A DNA stretch of 5,365 bases, taken from positions 1-5,365 of the forward strand of contig JBFFZZ010000222.1 in assembly GCA_041568335.1 (NCBI GenBank), written 5' to 3'. Below, one piece after another: positions 1-5,365 of the stretch. Below the pieces are notes generated by a model that did no database searches, was not told the origin of the DNA, and saw only the letters and a program-made list of their open reading frames with translations. Made by a program: the position numbers and the translations under genes. Every line of letters starts with the position of its first letter. Within the stretch, counting starts at the first letter, position 1. Source of the DNA: WVWW01 sp041568335 (GTDB lineage: Bacteria; Acidobacteriota; Polarisedimenticolia; Polarisedimenticolales; Polarisedimenticolaceae).

Positions 1-1161
1 GCGGCCGCGAAGCGGCTGGTCGACGCCGGTCTCGAAACGATCGTCCTGGAACGCAAGAAGCTCCCGCGGCACAAGATCTGCAGCGGCATCCTGTCGCCGC
101 GTGGGCATCGTTTCCTGCTCGAGAACTTCGGCCCGCTTCCCCGCGAGATCCTGCACGAGCCCACCTCTTGCCGTGGCGTGACGTTCCACTTCCCCAGCCT
201 GTCGAGCCTGAGCATGGATTTTCACGGCGGGCCGACGCCGCACCTGCACCGTCGCTTTTCCGACTACTGGGCGATCCGGCGCAGCGGCGTCGAGGTCCAT
301 GACGAGACCACGTTTCTGGGTCTGGAAGACGACGGACAACGCGTGACGGTACGAGCTCGCGGCGACAGCGGAGAAAAACGGTATCGCGCGCGTGTCGTCA
401 TCGGGGCCGACGGCCCCAGCTCGCCGGTGATCCGTGCCGTCCTGCCGGAGCACCCGAAACGCATTCCCTGGTTCTTCGTCGGGCAGAAGTTCCATTCGAT
501 CGAGTCGTGCCCGCTCAGTCCGGACTATTTCCACTTCTGGTTCCATCCCGCGCTGGGTCACTACACCTGGAGCCACGAGCGCGACGGAACGCAGATCGTC
601 GGGGTGGGTTTCGATGCCGGGGGTAACTTCCACGCGACGCATCGCAAGGTCGTCGATTACATGCGGGACAAGCACGACGTGCGGCTCGGGCCGGCGGATG
701 AGCACGAGGGCTGCGCGGAGAACTTCGGACCATCGCTGATCAACCGCTACGTGTTCGGCAAGGGCAACGTGTTGATCACGGGCCAGGCGGCCGGGTTCCT
801 CAACATGATGGCCGAGGGTATGAGCTGCGCGTTGCACTCGGGCGCCATCGCGGGCGAGTCGGTCGTGTCGGCGTTGCGGGTCAACCGCCCGGTGCAGGAG
901 GTCTACCGGCGGATGATCGTCTCGGAGGTTCGCCGCTGTTCCGATCAGTGGAACCCGCTGATGATCGCGTTCGGCAACCCCCACGAGGCCGACTTCAAGG
1001 CGGCGCTCCGCGAGCTCCCGCGTCGGGAGCAGCTGACGATCCTGCGGGAGATCCTCTCCTTCCTTCGTATCTACGCGAAGTTCAAGTGGGGCCGTCAGAT
1101 CCTCGGCCAGGCGGTCGGCAGGGTGTTTCGCGGCGGGTATTCGCCGGCCCGGTGGGTCTAG
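1..1161 (+). CDS. Geranylgeranyl-reductase-like FAD-dependent oxidoreductase, 5'-truncated by the window edge
   Basis: The reading frame is open from the first base, and 386 residues are visible before the TAG stop. The start and the GxGxxG Rossmann loop lie upstream; the visible protein opens in the first helix and second strand of the FAD fold (VDAGLETIVLER, the Glu being the usual ribose-binding acid). An internal GTG at 178 is not the real start because homologous sequence precedes it. Visible landmarks are KICSG at about 25-29 (the K-x-C-G-G-like motif of the family), GADGPSS at 135-141, a YTW motif at 188-190 followed by GVG, and GQAAGF...AEGMS at 261-275. Family members reduce isoprenoid double bonds (chlorophyll, archaeal lipid or quinone side chains) or act as related flavin oxidoreductases. 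Two motifs deviate: GD is GQ, and the Pro of the YxWxFP motif is absent. The exact substrate is unknown. It is probably co-transcribed with the methyltransferase 33 bases downstream. The superfamily call is fairly sure; the reaction is not. Confidence 0.8.
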   Translation, partial: AAAKRLVDAGLETIVLERKKLPRHKICSGILSPRGHRFLLENFGPLPREILHEPTSCRGVTFHFPSLSSLSMDFHGGPTPHLHRRFSDYWAIRRSGVEVHDETTFLGLEDDGQRVTVRARGDSGEKRYRARVVIGADGPSSPVIRAVLPEHPKRIPWFFVGQKFHSIESCPLSPDYFHFWFHPALGHYTWSHERDGTQIVGVGFDAGGNFHATHRKVVDYMRDKHDVRLGPADEHEGCAENFGPSLINRYVFGKGNVLITGQAAGFLNMMAEGMSCALHSGAIAGESVVSALRVNRPVQEVYRRMIVSEVRRCSDQWNPLMIAFGNPHEADFKAALRELPRREQLTILREILSFLRIYAKFKWGRQILGQAVGRVFRGGYSPARWV

Positions 1162-1162
1162 C

Positions 1163-1194
1163 TTGCAAGCGAAGAAATAGGCTATCGTCCGCCC
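1163..1194 (+). promoter_or_regulatory. Possible leaderless promoter (-10-like TATCGT) before the FkbM gene
   Basis: The 33-base gap has no Shine-Dalgarno sequence in front of the ATG at 1195. A -10-like hexamer, TATCGT at 1183-1188 (4 of 6 matches to TATAAT), lies so that initiation about seven bases downstream would fall on or beside the start codon, as in leaderless mRNAs. No credible -35 is seen at 16-18 bases. The only partial match, TTGCAA at 1163-1168, leaves just 14 bases and is part of the perfect palindrome GCTTGCAAGC (1161-1170). The gene could equally be transcribed from upstream with the flavoprotein gene. This is a weak call. Confidence 0.22.
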
Positions 1195-1929
1195 ATGAGC
1201 TCGCGCACGTTCCACGAATGGCTCAAGCGCCGCCTGGCCTTCATCACGATGAAGATCCGCCACGGCCCGCTCAAGGGAAAATCGTGGAACATCAGCAGCG
1301 GCAGCAAGTTCATCCGCGGCGAGTACGAGCCCGAAAATACCCGGGCCATCGAGGATCTCGTGCACCCGCGCGACGTGGTGTTCGATATCGGCGCTCACGT
1401 CGGATACTTCACCGTGTTGATGTCCCAGCGCGTCGGCCCGCAGGGCCGGGTCGTCTCCTTCGAACCGCGCGACATCAACCTCGATTTCCTTCGCCAGCAC
1501 GTGCGGATCAACCGCTGCGACAACGTGAAGATCATCGACGCCTGCGTGGGAGATCACGCCGGGGCCGCCAAGCTCGAGACGCGTGTCGGTACCGGCAAGG
1601 GCCACGTGTCGGACGAGGGCAACGTCGAGGTCCGCATGGTCGTGCTCGACGAGCTGGTCAAGTCGGGTGATCTTCCCGCGCCCCAGTTCATGAAGATCGA
1701 TGTCGAGGGCGGCGAGATGATGGTGCTCGAAGGCGCCCGGGAGATCATCGAGACGCACCACCCGCGCATGGTCCTGGCGACCCACTCGCCCGAGCTGCGG
1801 CAGGCCTGCTCCGACTTCCTGACGGCGCGCGGCTACGAGATGCAGGACATCCAGGCCACCGGCGACGGTTGCGAGTGGCGCGTGATTCCTGTCGAGCAGT
1901 CCACGGCAGGTTCCACCGCGGCGTCATGA
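1195..1929 (+). CDS. FkbM family SAM-dependent methyltransferase
   Basis: This 244-residue protein has the class I methyltransferase fold of the FkbM family, typified by O-methyltransferases of polyketide and polysaccharide tailoring. The SAM-binding motif I is VFDIGAHVGYF at 62-72. The acidic end of strand 2 is SFEP at 88-91. The family hallmark IDVEGGE is at 168-174, followed by the usual hydrophobic-Leu-Glu-Gly-Ala helix start at 177-181. Length is normal for the family and the domain looks complete, with no signal peptide or membrane segment, so it is probably cytoplasmic. The ATG at 1195 has no Shine-Dalgarno. An alternative ATG at 1249 (residue 19) would keep the whole catalytic domain but also lacks one. 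The stop overlaps the next gene's start by ATGA, suggesting translational coupling. The acceptor substrate (sugar, lipid or small-molecule hydroxyl) cannot be inferred. Fold and family are confident. Confidence 0.92.
   Translation: MSSRTFHEWLKRRLAFITMKIRHGPLKGKSWNISSGSKFIRGEYEPENTRAIEDLVHPRDVVFDIGAHVGYFTVLMSQRVGPQGRVVSFEPRDINLDFLRQHVRINRCDNVKIIDACVGDHAGAAKLETRVGTGKGHVSDEGNVEVRMVVLDELVKSGDLPAPQFMKIDVEGGEMMVLEGAREIIETHHPRMVLATHSPELRQACSDFLTARGYEMQDIQATGDGCEWRVIPVEQSTAGSTAAS
1926..1929 (+). other. ATGA stop/start overlap coupling the FkbM and VOC genes
   Basis: The TGA stop of the methyltransferase (1927-1929) shares bases with the ATG start of the VOC gene (1926-1928). The nearest purine-rich stretch (GGCAGG, 1905-1910) is too far upstream to be an ordinary Shine-Dalgarno, so the downstream gene is likely translated by ribosomes terminating on the upstream one. 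This ties the two proteins to one transcript. Confidence 0.8.
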
Positions 1930-2327
1930 AGCTCGACGCCCTGACGCCCATGCTGATGTGCAAGGACGTCCAGGCGTCGATCGCGTTTTACACCGAGGCT
2001 CTCGGCTTCACGGTTCGAGCCCGCATGGACGCTCTCGGCAAGTCGGGCTGGGCCACGCTGGAGCACGGGCATGTGCATCTGATGCTGGCCAGCCCGACCT
2101 ACATCCCCGACGGCGTCCATGTCGACGGCCGCTTCCCCCAGGCGGTCTACTACTTCTACCCGGACGACGTCGCCGCGCTCCGCGCGAGCCTGGTCGAGAA
2201 GGGACACAGCCCCACCGAGCTGGAGGACCGCTTCTACGGGATGCGCGAGTTCGAGCTGGTGGACCCCGACGGGCACGTGCTGCTGTTCGGCCAGGAGATC
2301 GAACCGTTCCCCCATCCGAAAGCCTAG
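1926..2327 (+). CDS. VOC family (glyoxalase/bleomycin-resistance-fold) protein
   Basis: This small 133-residue cytoplasmic protein has the two beta-alpha-beta-beta-beta modules of the vicinal oxygen chelate superfamily. Module one has the typical opening with a V-x-x-S-I-x-F-Y-x-x-x-L-G-F signature at about 15-28. Module two ends with FELVDPDGH at 109-117, the standard end of this fold. Possible metal ligands are His51 and Glu110. The first-strand His found in enzymes such as FosA is absent (a Pro-Met-Leu-Met stretch sits there), so it may be a binding or resistance-type member rather than a classical metal-dependent lyase. The ATG at 1926 is chosen because it begins the domain and overlaps the methyltransferase stop in ATGA. 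In-frame sequence further upstream (from GTG at 1869) is shared with the methyltransferase and shows no domain. No good Shine-Dalgarno is present, so translation is likely coupled. The family is secure; the substrate is unknown. Confidence 0.88.
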   Translation: MKLDALTPMLMCKDVQASIAFYTEALGFTVRARMDALGKSGWATLEHGHVHLMLASPTYIPDGVHVDGRFPQAVYYFYPDDVAALRASLVEKGHSPTELEDRFYGMREFELVDPDGHVLLFGQEIEPFPHPKA

Positions 2328-2344
2328 CGGGCGGATTTTCGTCG

Positions 2345-2372
2345 TTACCTTCCGCGCGAATCCGGTTAGAAT
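2345..2372 (+). promoter_or_regulatory. Candidate sigma70-like promoter of the CsgG-like gene
   Basis: Within the 65-base gap (2328-2392), TAGAAT at 2367-2372 matches the -10 consensus at five of six positions. A poor -35 (TTACCT at 2345-2350, three of six) lies 16 bases upstream. Transcription would start near 2379, giving a leader of about 14 bases that begins at the Shine-Dalgarno. It would make the CsgG-like gene its own unit, although read-through from the upstream genes is also possible. Confidence 0.33.
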
Positions 2373-2379
2373 CCGACGT

Positions 2380-2385
2380 AGGAGG
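2380..2385 (+). promoter_or_regulatory. Strong Shine-Dalgarno AGGAGG of the CsgG-like gene
   Basis: AGGAGG lies seven bases before the ATG at 2393. It decides that start, because the same frame is open far upstream (to 1958) only as a shadow of the VOC gene. It is the only textbook ribosome binding site in the window; the other two visible starts lack one. Confidence 0.85.
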
Positions 2386-2392
2386 GGTCGAC

Positions 2393-3523
2393 ATGTTCAG
2401 GAAAGCCATCGTAACGATTCTGATTCTTGGTCTGACGGCGGTTGCCGGCGTTGCCTCTGCCGACTACATCGCCTACGCACAGACCAAGAAGGGTGAAGAG
2501 CTCCCGTACCCGGAGAACGCCCGCGCCATCGTCAAGAAGAACGCCAAGCAGCTCGTCGGCGTCCGCTGGGGCGAGTACAACGGCAAGAAGATCCGTATCG
2601 GCGTGTTGCCCGCGGACAACCAGTCGAGTGTCGCCTCCTACAGCTGGCACGGCGGCGAATACTCGGCCGGTGTCGAACAGGTGCCGATGAACGGGATCGA
2701 CGCGTTGCTCGCCGACGCGATGGCAAAGACCAATCGTTTCACGATCCTGACGCGCACCGAAGAGCTCGACGACGTCCTCGGCGAGCAGGACCTCGGCGAC
2801 TCGGGTCGCGTGGCCAAACCGTCGGCCGCCAAGATCGGCCAGGTGCTCGGCGCGCAGTACCTCATTCAGATCGTGATCAACAGCTACGAGCCGAACGTCG
2901 GCGGGAAGAAGGTCGGTATCGGCGGGTTCAGCCGCAAGCTGAGAGGCCTCGGTGGGGCCAAGGTCGGCAAGAACAAGTCCTACGTCCAGATGACGTTCAA
3001 GTTGATCGACGCCGAGACCAGCGAGATCGTCGCCAGCGAGGTCATCGAGTCGACGATCAGCGATCTGAGCATCGGCGGCGGCGGGATGGGCTGGGGCGGC
3101 GCCGGAGCGATCGGCGGTTTCCTCTCCAGCTACTCCAAGACACCGGTCGGCCAGGCGGTGATGGCCGGGATCAACATCGGTGTCGTCGAGCTCGTCAAAC
3201 AGGTCGGCAACCTGCCGCTGAGCGGCTCGGTGGTGAAGGTCGACACGGACAAGGTGATCGTCAACCTCGGCGAGGGCACCGTCTCGACCGGCGACCTGCT
3301 CAAGGCCGTTTCGAAGGGCGAGGAGTTCATCGACCCGGAAACGGGTCTGTCCCTGGGCGCCGAGGAGGAAGAGATCGGCGTGCTCAAGGTGACGTCGGTC
3401 CAGGAGAAGTTCTGCTACGCGGAACCGGTCGGCTTCGAGGTCTCGGCGCTGTCCCGCGGGGACAAGGTCGTCAGCGACGCGGAACCTGCCCCGCTCCAGT
3501 TCGGGCCTCCCTGGAAAGACTGA
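2393..3523 (+). CDS. Secreted CsgG/HfaB-like protein with FlgT-like C-terminal domain
   Basis: This 376-residue exported protein has a Sec signal peptide: MFRK, a hydrophobic core at about 5-20, and an Ala-Ser-Ala cleavage site after residue 23. There is no lipobox cysteine; the only Cys is residue 341. The CsgG fold runs from about 67 to 270: the RIGVLP strand (68-73), a helix and NRFTILTR-x-E-L-x-x-V-L-x-E (114-131), IGQVLGAQYLIQ (148-159), NSYEPNV (163-169, aligning with the GYESNV stretch of E. coli CsgG), the strand ending LIDAETSEIVAS (204-215), then SSYSKTPVGQAVMAGINIGVVELV (245-268). Between these are two segments where CsgG has its pore beta-hairpins; the second is Gly-rich (228-242). 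Residues about 275-360 (VVKVDTDKVIVNLGEG..., DPETGLSLG, RGDKVV) resemble the FlgT C-terminal domain. CsgG forms the curli secretion pore, and relatives serve holdfast or flagellar outer-membrane assembly. No curli genes are nearby, so the role is unknown. The start is set by AGGAGG seven bases upstream. Confidence 0.82.
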   Translation: MFRKAIVTILILGLTAVAGVASADYIAYAQTKKGEELPYPENARAIVKKNAKQLVGVRWGEYNGKKIRIGVLPADNQSSVASYSWHGGEYSAGVEQVPMNGIDALLADAMAKTNRFTILTRTEELDDVLGEQDLGDSGRVAKPSAAKIGQVLGAQYLIQIVINSYEPNVGGKKVGIGGFSRKLRGLGGAKVGKNKSYVQMTFKLIDAETSEIVASEVIESTISDLSIGGGGMGWGGAGAIGGFLSSYSKTPVGQAVMAGINIGVVELVKQVGNLPLSGSVVKVDTDKVIVNLGEGTVSTGDLLKAVSKGEEFIDPETGLSLGAEEEEIGVLKVTSVQEKFCYAEPVGFEVSALSRGDKVVSDAEPAPLQFGPPWKD

Positions 3524-3524
3524 T

Positions 3525-3548
3525 CCGGCGCCCTAGAACCAGCGCCGG
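3525..3548. terminator. Candidate bidirectional terminator hairpin between convergent genes
   Basis: CCGGCGC at 3525-3531 and GCGCCGG at 3542-3548 form a perfect seven-pair, all G:C stem with a 10-base loop. It begins just after the TGA of the CsgG-like gene, and the loop contains the TAG of the RND gene (3533-3535). Position is what one expects of a shared terminator. No T-run follows on either strand, so it is not a textbook intrinsic terminator and could be chance in GC-rich DNA. Confidence 0.4.
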
Positions 3549-5365
3549 CCGACCGCGTTGCGCAGGTCCAGCATCAGGCTGAACAACGACGGGACGAGGA
3601 TCAACGTGAACACGGTCGAGACGACCAGCCCGCCGATCACGACCGAGCCGAGACCGCGGTAGAGCTCCGAGCCCGCGCCGGGGAAGGCGACCAGCGGCAT
3701 CATCGCCAGCACCGACGTCGAGACGCTCATGAAGATCGGACGCATGCGGTTGATGACCGACTCACGGATCGCGGCTCGCTCCGCCATCCCTTCGCGCATG
3801 TGGTTGAGCGACTGGTGCACGATCAGGATCGCGTTGTTGACCACCGTGCCGATCAAAATGATGAAACCCATCATCGTCAGGACGTCGAGCTTCTGCCCGA
3901 CGAGCGCGTTGACCAACGCCAGCCCGATGAACCCGCCCATCCCGGCGAGCGGCACGCTGAACATGATCACGAAGGGATACAGGAAGCTCTCGAACAGCGC
4001 CGAGAGCAGCAGGTAGGTCAGGACCAGGGCGAGGATCAGATCCCAGCGGATCGTCTCGAGGGTCTCGACCAGCTTGCTGGCGGCGCCGCTCAACGAGATC
4101 TTGTAGGGCGGCGCGAGCCGGCCGGATTCGCGCATCGGCTCGATGATCTCCTGTCCAATCGTCTCCATCGCGCGTTCGAGCGGCACGCTCTCGTCGGACT
4201 TGACCTGGATCGTGATCGTCCGCTCGCGCTCGCTGTGGTTGATCTGCACCGGACCGTTGACGGGGGAGACATCGGCCACCGATCCGATCGTGACCAACCC
4301 GCCGGCGGGCGTCGCGATGGGCATCTGTTCCAGCAGGTGGGTGCGATGCGCGTAGCTCTCCTCGGCCATCAGCTGGATGTCGATCTCCTGCCCGTCGAGC
4401 TTGTACTCGCTCGCCTTGGCGCCGTCGACGAGCACGCTGACCGCATAACCCAGCTCGCGGTTGGTCAGCCCCGCCTCCGCCGCTCGTAAGCGATCCGTGA
4501 CGACCTGGACCTCGGGGTTGCCGAGGTCCAACGAGGGCACCGGGATCGCCTGTGCGCCGGGCATCTTCTCCATCACCTCGCCGAACACCTGACCGCCGAT
4601 CGCGATCAGCTGCTCGAGATCGGGGCCGGTGATCTCGATGTCCACACCGCCGGAATCGCCGAGCCCGCGTTCGAACATGGAGATCTGCGAGACGAACGAG
4701 ATCGTGCCGGGGAGATCGGCGGTGGCTTCCTGAAACGCGGGGATCAGCTCCTTCACGCGCGAAGCGTCCTTGGAGCTGATTCCCGCAAAGGCGAATCCGT
4801 TGAGCGCGACGAAGAAGTAGTCGTCGACGCCGCCGCCGGGGAGAGCCTCCGCCTCAGGGGAGCCGGCCTCGTGTTGCCACAGCGGTCGCAACCGCTCGGT
4901 GATCACGTCGTGCATCGCGATCATCTCGTCGAGGTTGTAACCCGGCGGGGGGAGCAACCGGCCGAAGGCGAAGTTCTGGTTGCCGGCCGGGAGGTACTCG
5001 CGGTCCGGCATCAACAGGACGCTGATCCCGATCGCGCCGATCGTAAAGGCCGCCACGACACCGACGCGGAGGGCCGTCGAGCCGATGAGCCGGTAAACCA
5101 GATCCCCGACCCACCGGGTCAGCCGCTTCGCCCGCTCCGCAACGCCCCACAGCCGCTTGTACCCGGCGTCCGAGTCCATACCGTGGCTGGAACCGAGCAC
5201 CTTGGCCGACAGGCTCGGGATGACCGTGATCGAGACCACCAGGCTCAACGCCACGGCGAAGCTGATGGCCAGCGCGATGTCGCCGAACAGCTGACCGACC
5301 TCCTCCTTCATGAAAACGACGGGCAGAAACACGGCGATCGTCGTGGCCCTGCTGGCGAGCACCGC
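3533..5365 (-). CDS. RND-family efflux permease (HAE1/AcrB-like), C-terminal part only
   Basis: About 610 residues are visible. The frame stays open to the right edge, so the start and roughly the first 440-450 residues (TM1 to TM5, first periplasmic loop, TM4 proton-relay Asp pair) lie outside; the GTG at 5362 is internal. Landmarks in visible numbering: the end of TM5 and TM6 with TTIAVFLPVVFM and a conserved Pro (about 1-55), TM7 (98-119), the second periplasmic porter/docking loop (120-435) with VDIEITGPDLEQL (241-253), TM8 onward with LFESFLYPF (457-465) and SVPLAGMGG, TM10 with GTVVNNAIL (506-514), RMRPIFMSVST (540-550), and a last helix ending LVPSLFSLML. RND pumps use the proton gradient to export substrates through a tripartite complex with a periplasmic adaptor and an outer-membrane factor. 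The NN pair sits where AcrB has Lys940, as in many HAE1 relatives. The substrate cannot be told. It converges on the CsgG-like gene with a nine-base gap. Confidence 0.93.
   Translation of the reverse strand, partial: AVLASRATTIAVFLPVVFMKEEVGQLFGDIALAISFAVALSLVVSITVIPSLSAKVLGSSHGMDSDAGYKRLWGVAERAKRLTRWVGDLVYRLIGSTALRVGVVAAFTIGAIGISVLLMPDREYLPAGNQNFAFGRLLPPPGYNLDEMIAMHDVITERLRPLWQHEAGSPEAEALPGGGVDDYFFVALNGFAFAGISSKDASRVKELIPAFQEATADLPGTISFVSQISMFERGLGDSGGVDIEITGPDLEQLIAIGGQVFGEVMEKMPGAQAIPVPSLDLGNPEVQVVTDRLRAAEAGLTNRELGYAVSVLVDGAKASEYKLDGQEIDIQLMAEESYAHRTHLLEQMPIATPAGGLVTIGSVADVSPVNGPVQINHSERERTITIQVKSDESVPLERAMETIGQEIIEPMRESGRLAPPYKISLSGAASKLVETLETIRWDLILALVLTYLLLSALFESFLYPFVIMFSVPLAGMGGFIGLALVNALVGQKLDVLTMMGFIILIGTVVNNAILIVHQSLNHMREGMAERAAIRESVINRMRPIFMSVSTSVLAMMPLVAFPGAGSELYRGLGSVVIGGLVVSTVFTLILVPSLFSLMLDLRNAVGRRWF

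Noticed and set aside
1..8. GCGGCCGC (NotI site) at the left edge, possibly a cloning junction
   Set aside because: It encodes Ala-Ala in frame with the flavoprotein where Ala-rich helix sequence is expected, so it is natural coding sequence.
1161..1170. Perfect palindrome GCTTGCAAGC just after the flavoprotein stop
   Set aside because: It has no loop and no second copy that I can see, and it is too short to support an operator or terminator call on its own.
948..1670. 240-codon plus-strand open frame bridging the flavoprotein and FkbM genes
   Set aside because: Its Arg/Pro/Ala-rich translation is typical of an out-of-frame reading of GC-rich DNA, and it overlaps two genes with clear family motifs.
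1833..2315. 160-codon minus-strand open frame opposite the VOC gene
   Set aside because: It is a mirror of GC-rich codon bias opposite a well-supported VOC gene; the translation shows no recognisable domain and has no ribosome binding site.
1958..2392. N-terminal extension of the CsgG-like frame upstream of 2393
   Set aside because: It overlaps the VOC gene in another frame and is Arg/Pro/Gly-rich. The ATG at 2393 has an ideal Shine-Dalgarno and begins a clean signal peptide.
3800..4489. 229-codon plus-strand open frame inside the RND gene
   Set aside because: It is antisense to a clear RND coding region; the Asp/Arg/His/Gln-rich composition is that of a complement-strand shadow.

Overview
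The window is 5,365 bases of high-GC bacterial DNA, tightly packed with protein-coding genes. It looks like ordinary chromosome rather than a mobile region: I see no tRNA or rRNA, no insertion-sequence ends, no transposase or integrase, no CRISPR-like spaced repeats, and no sharp change in base composition. An RND-type inner-membrane pump and an exported CsgG-fold protein point to a diderm (Gram-negative-type) bacterium. Nothing here fixes the phylum. The mix of gene families would suit an Acidobacteriota- or Myxococcota/Desulfobacterota-like environmental genome, but that is a low-confidence inference.

Layout. The plus strand carries four genes. (1) A flavoprotein of the geranylgeranyl-reductase-like superfamily, cut off at the left edge so that the first FAD-binding loop is missing (1-1161). 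(2) After 33 bases, an FkbM-type SAM-dependent methyltransferase (1195-1929). (3) Overlapping it by four bases (ATGA), a small VOC/glyoxalase-fold protein (1926-2327). (4) After a 65-base gap with a possible -10 element and a strong Shine-Dalgarno, a secreted CsgG/HfaB-like protein with an extra C-terminal domain resembling the FlgT C-terminal domain (2393-3523). On the minus strand, converging on it with only 9 bases between the stop codons, is the C-terminal ~610 residues of an RND efflux permease whose start lies beyond the right edge (3533-5365).

How they may work together. The first three genes are co-directional and close, and the last two of them are coupled by a stop/start overlap. 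A flavin reductase/oxygenase-like enzyme, an O-methyltransferase-like enzyme and a VOC protein would fit a small tailoring unit acting on a lipid, isoprenoid or secondary metabolite, but no substrate can be read from the sequence. The CsgG-like gene appears to be a separate unit, and no curli genes (csgA, B, E, F) are present. The convergent RND gene belongs to another operon that extends to the right. A perfect 7-bp G:C inverted repeat sits across the convergent stop codons and may act as a shared terminator.

I do not see convincing evidence of a wholly new system. The points most worth a second look are the non-lipidated CsgG-FlgT-like fusion with a Gly-rich segment at the expected pore-hairpin position, the altered flavin-site and substrate motifs in the first gene, and the possibly leaderless start of the FkbM gene.
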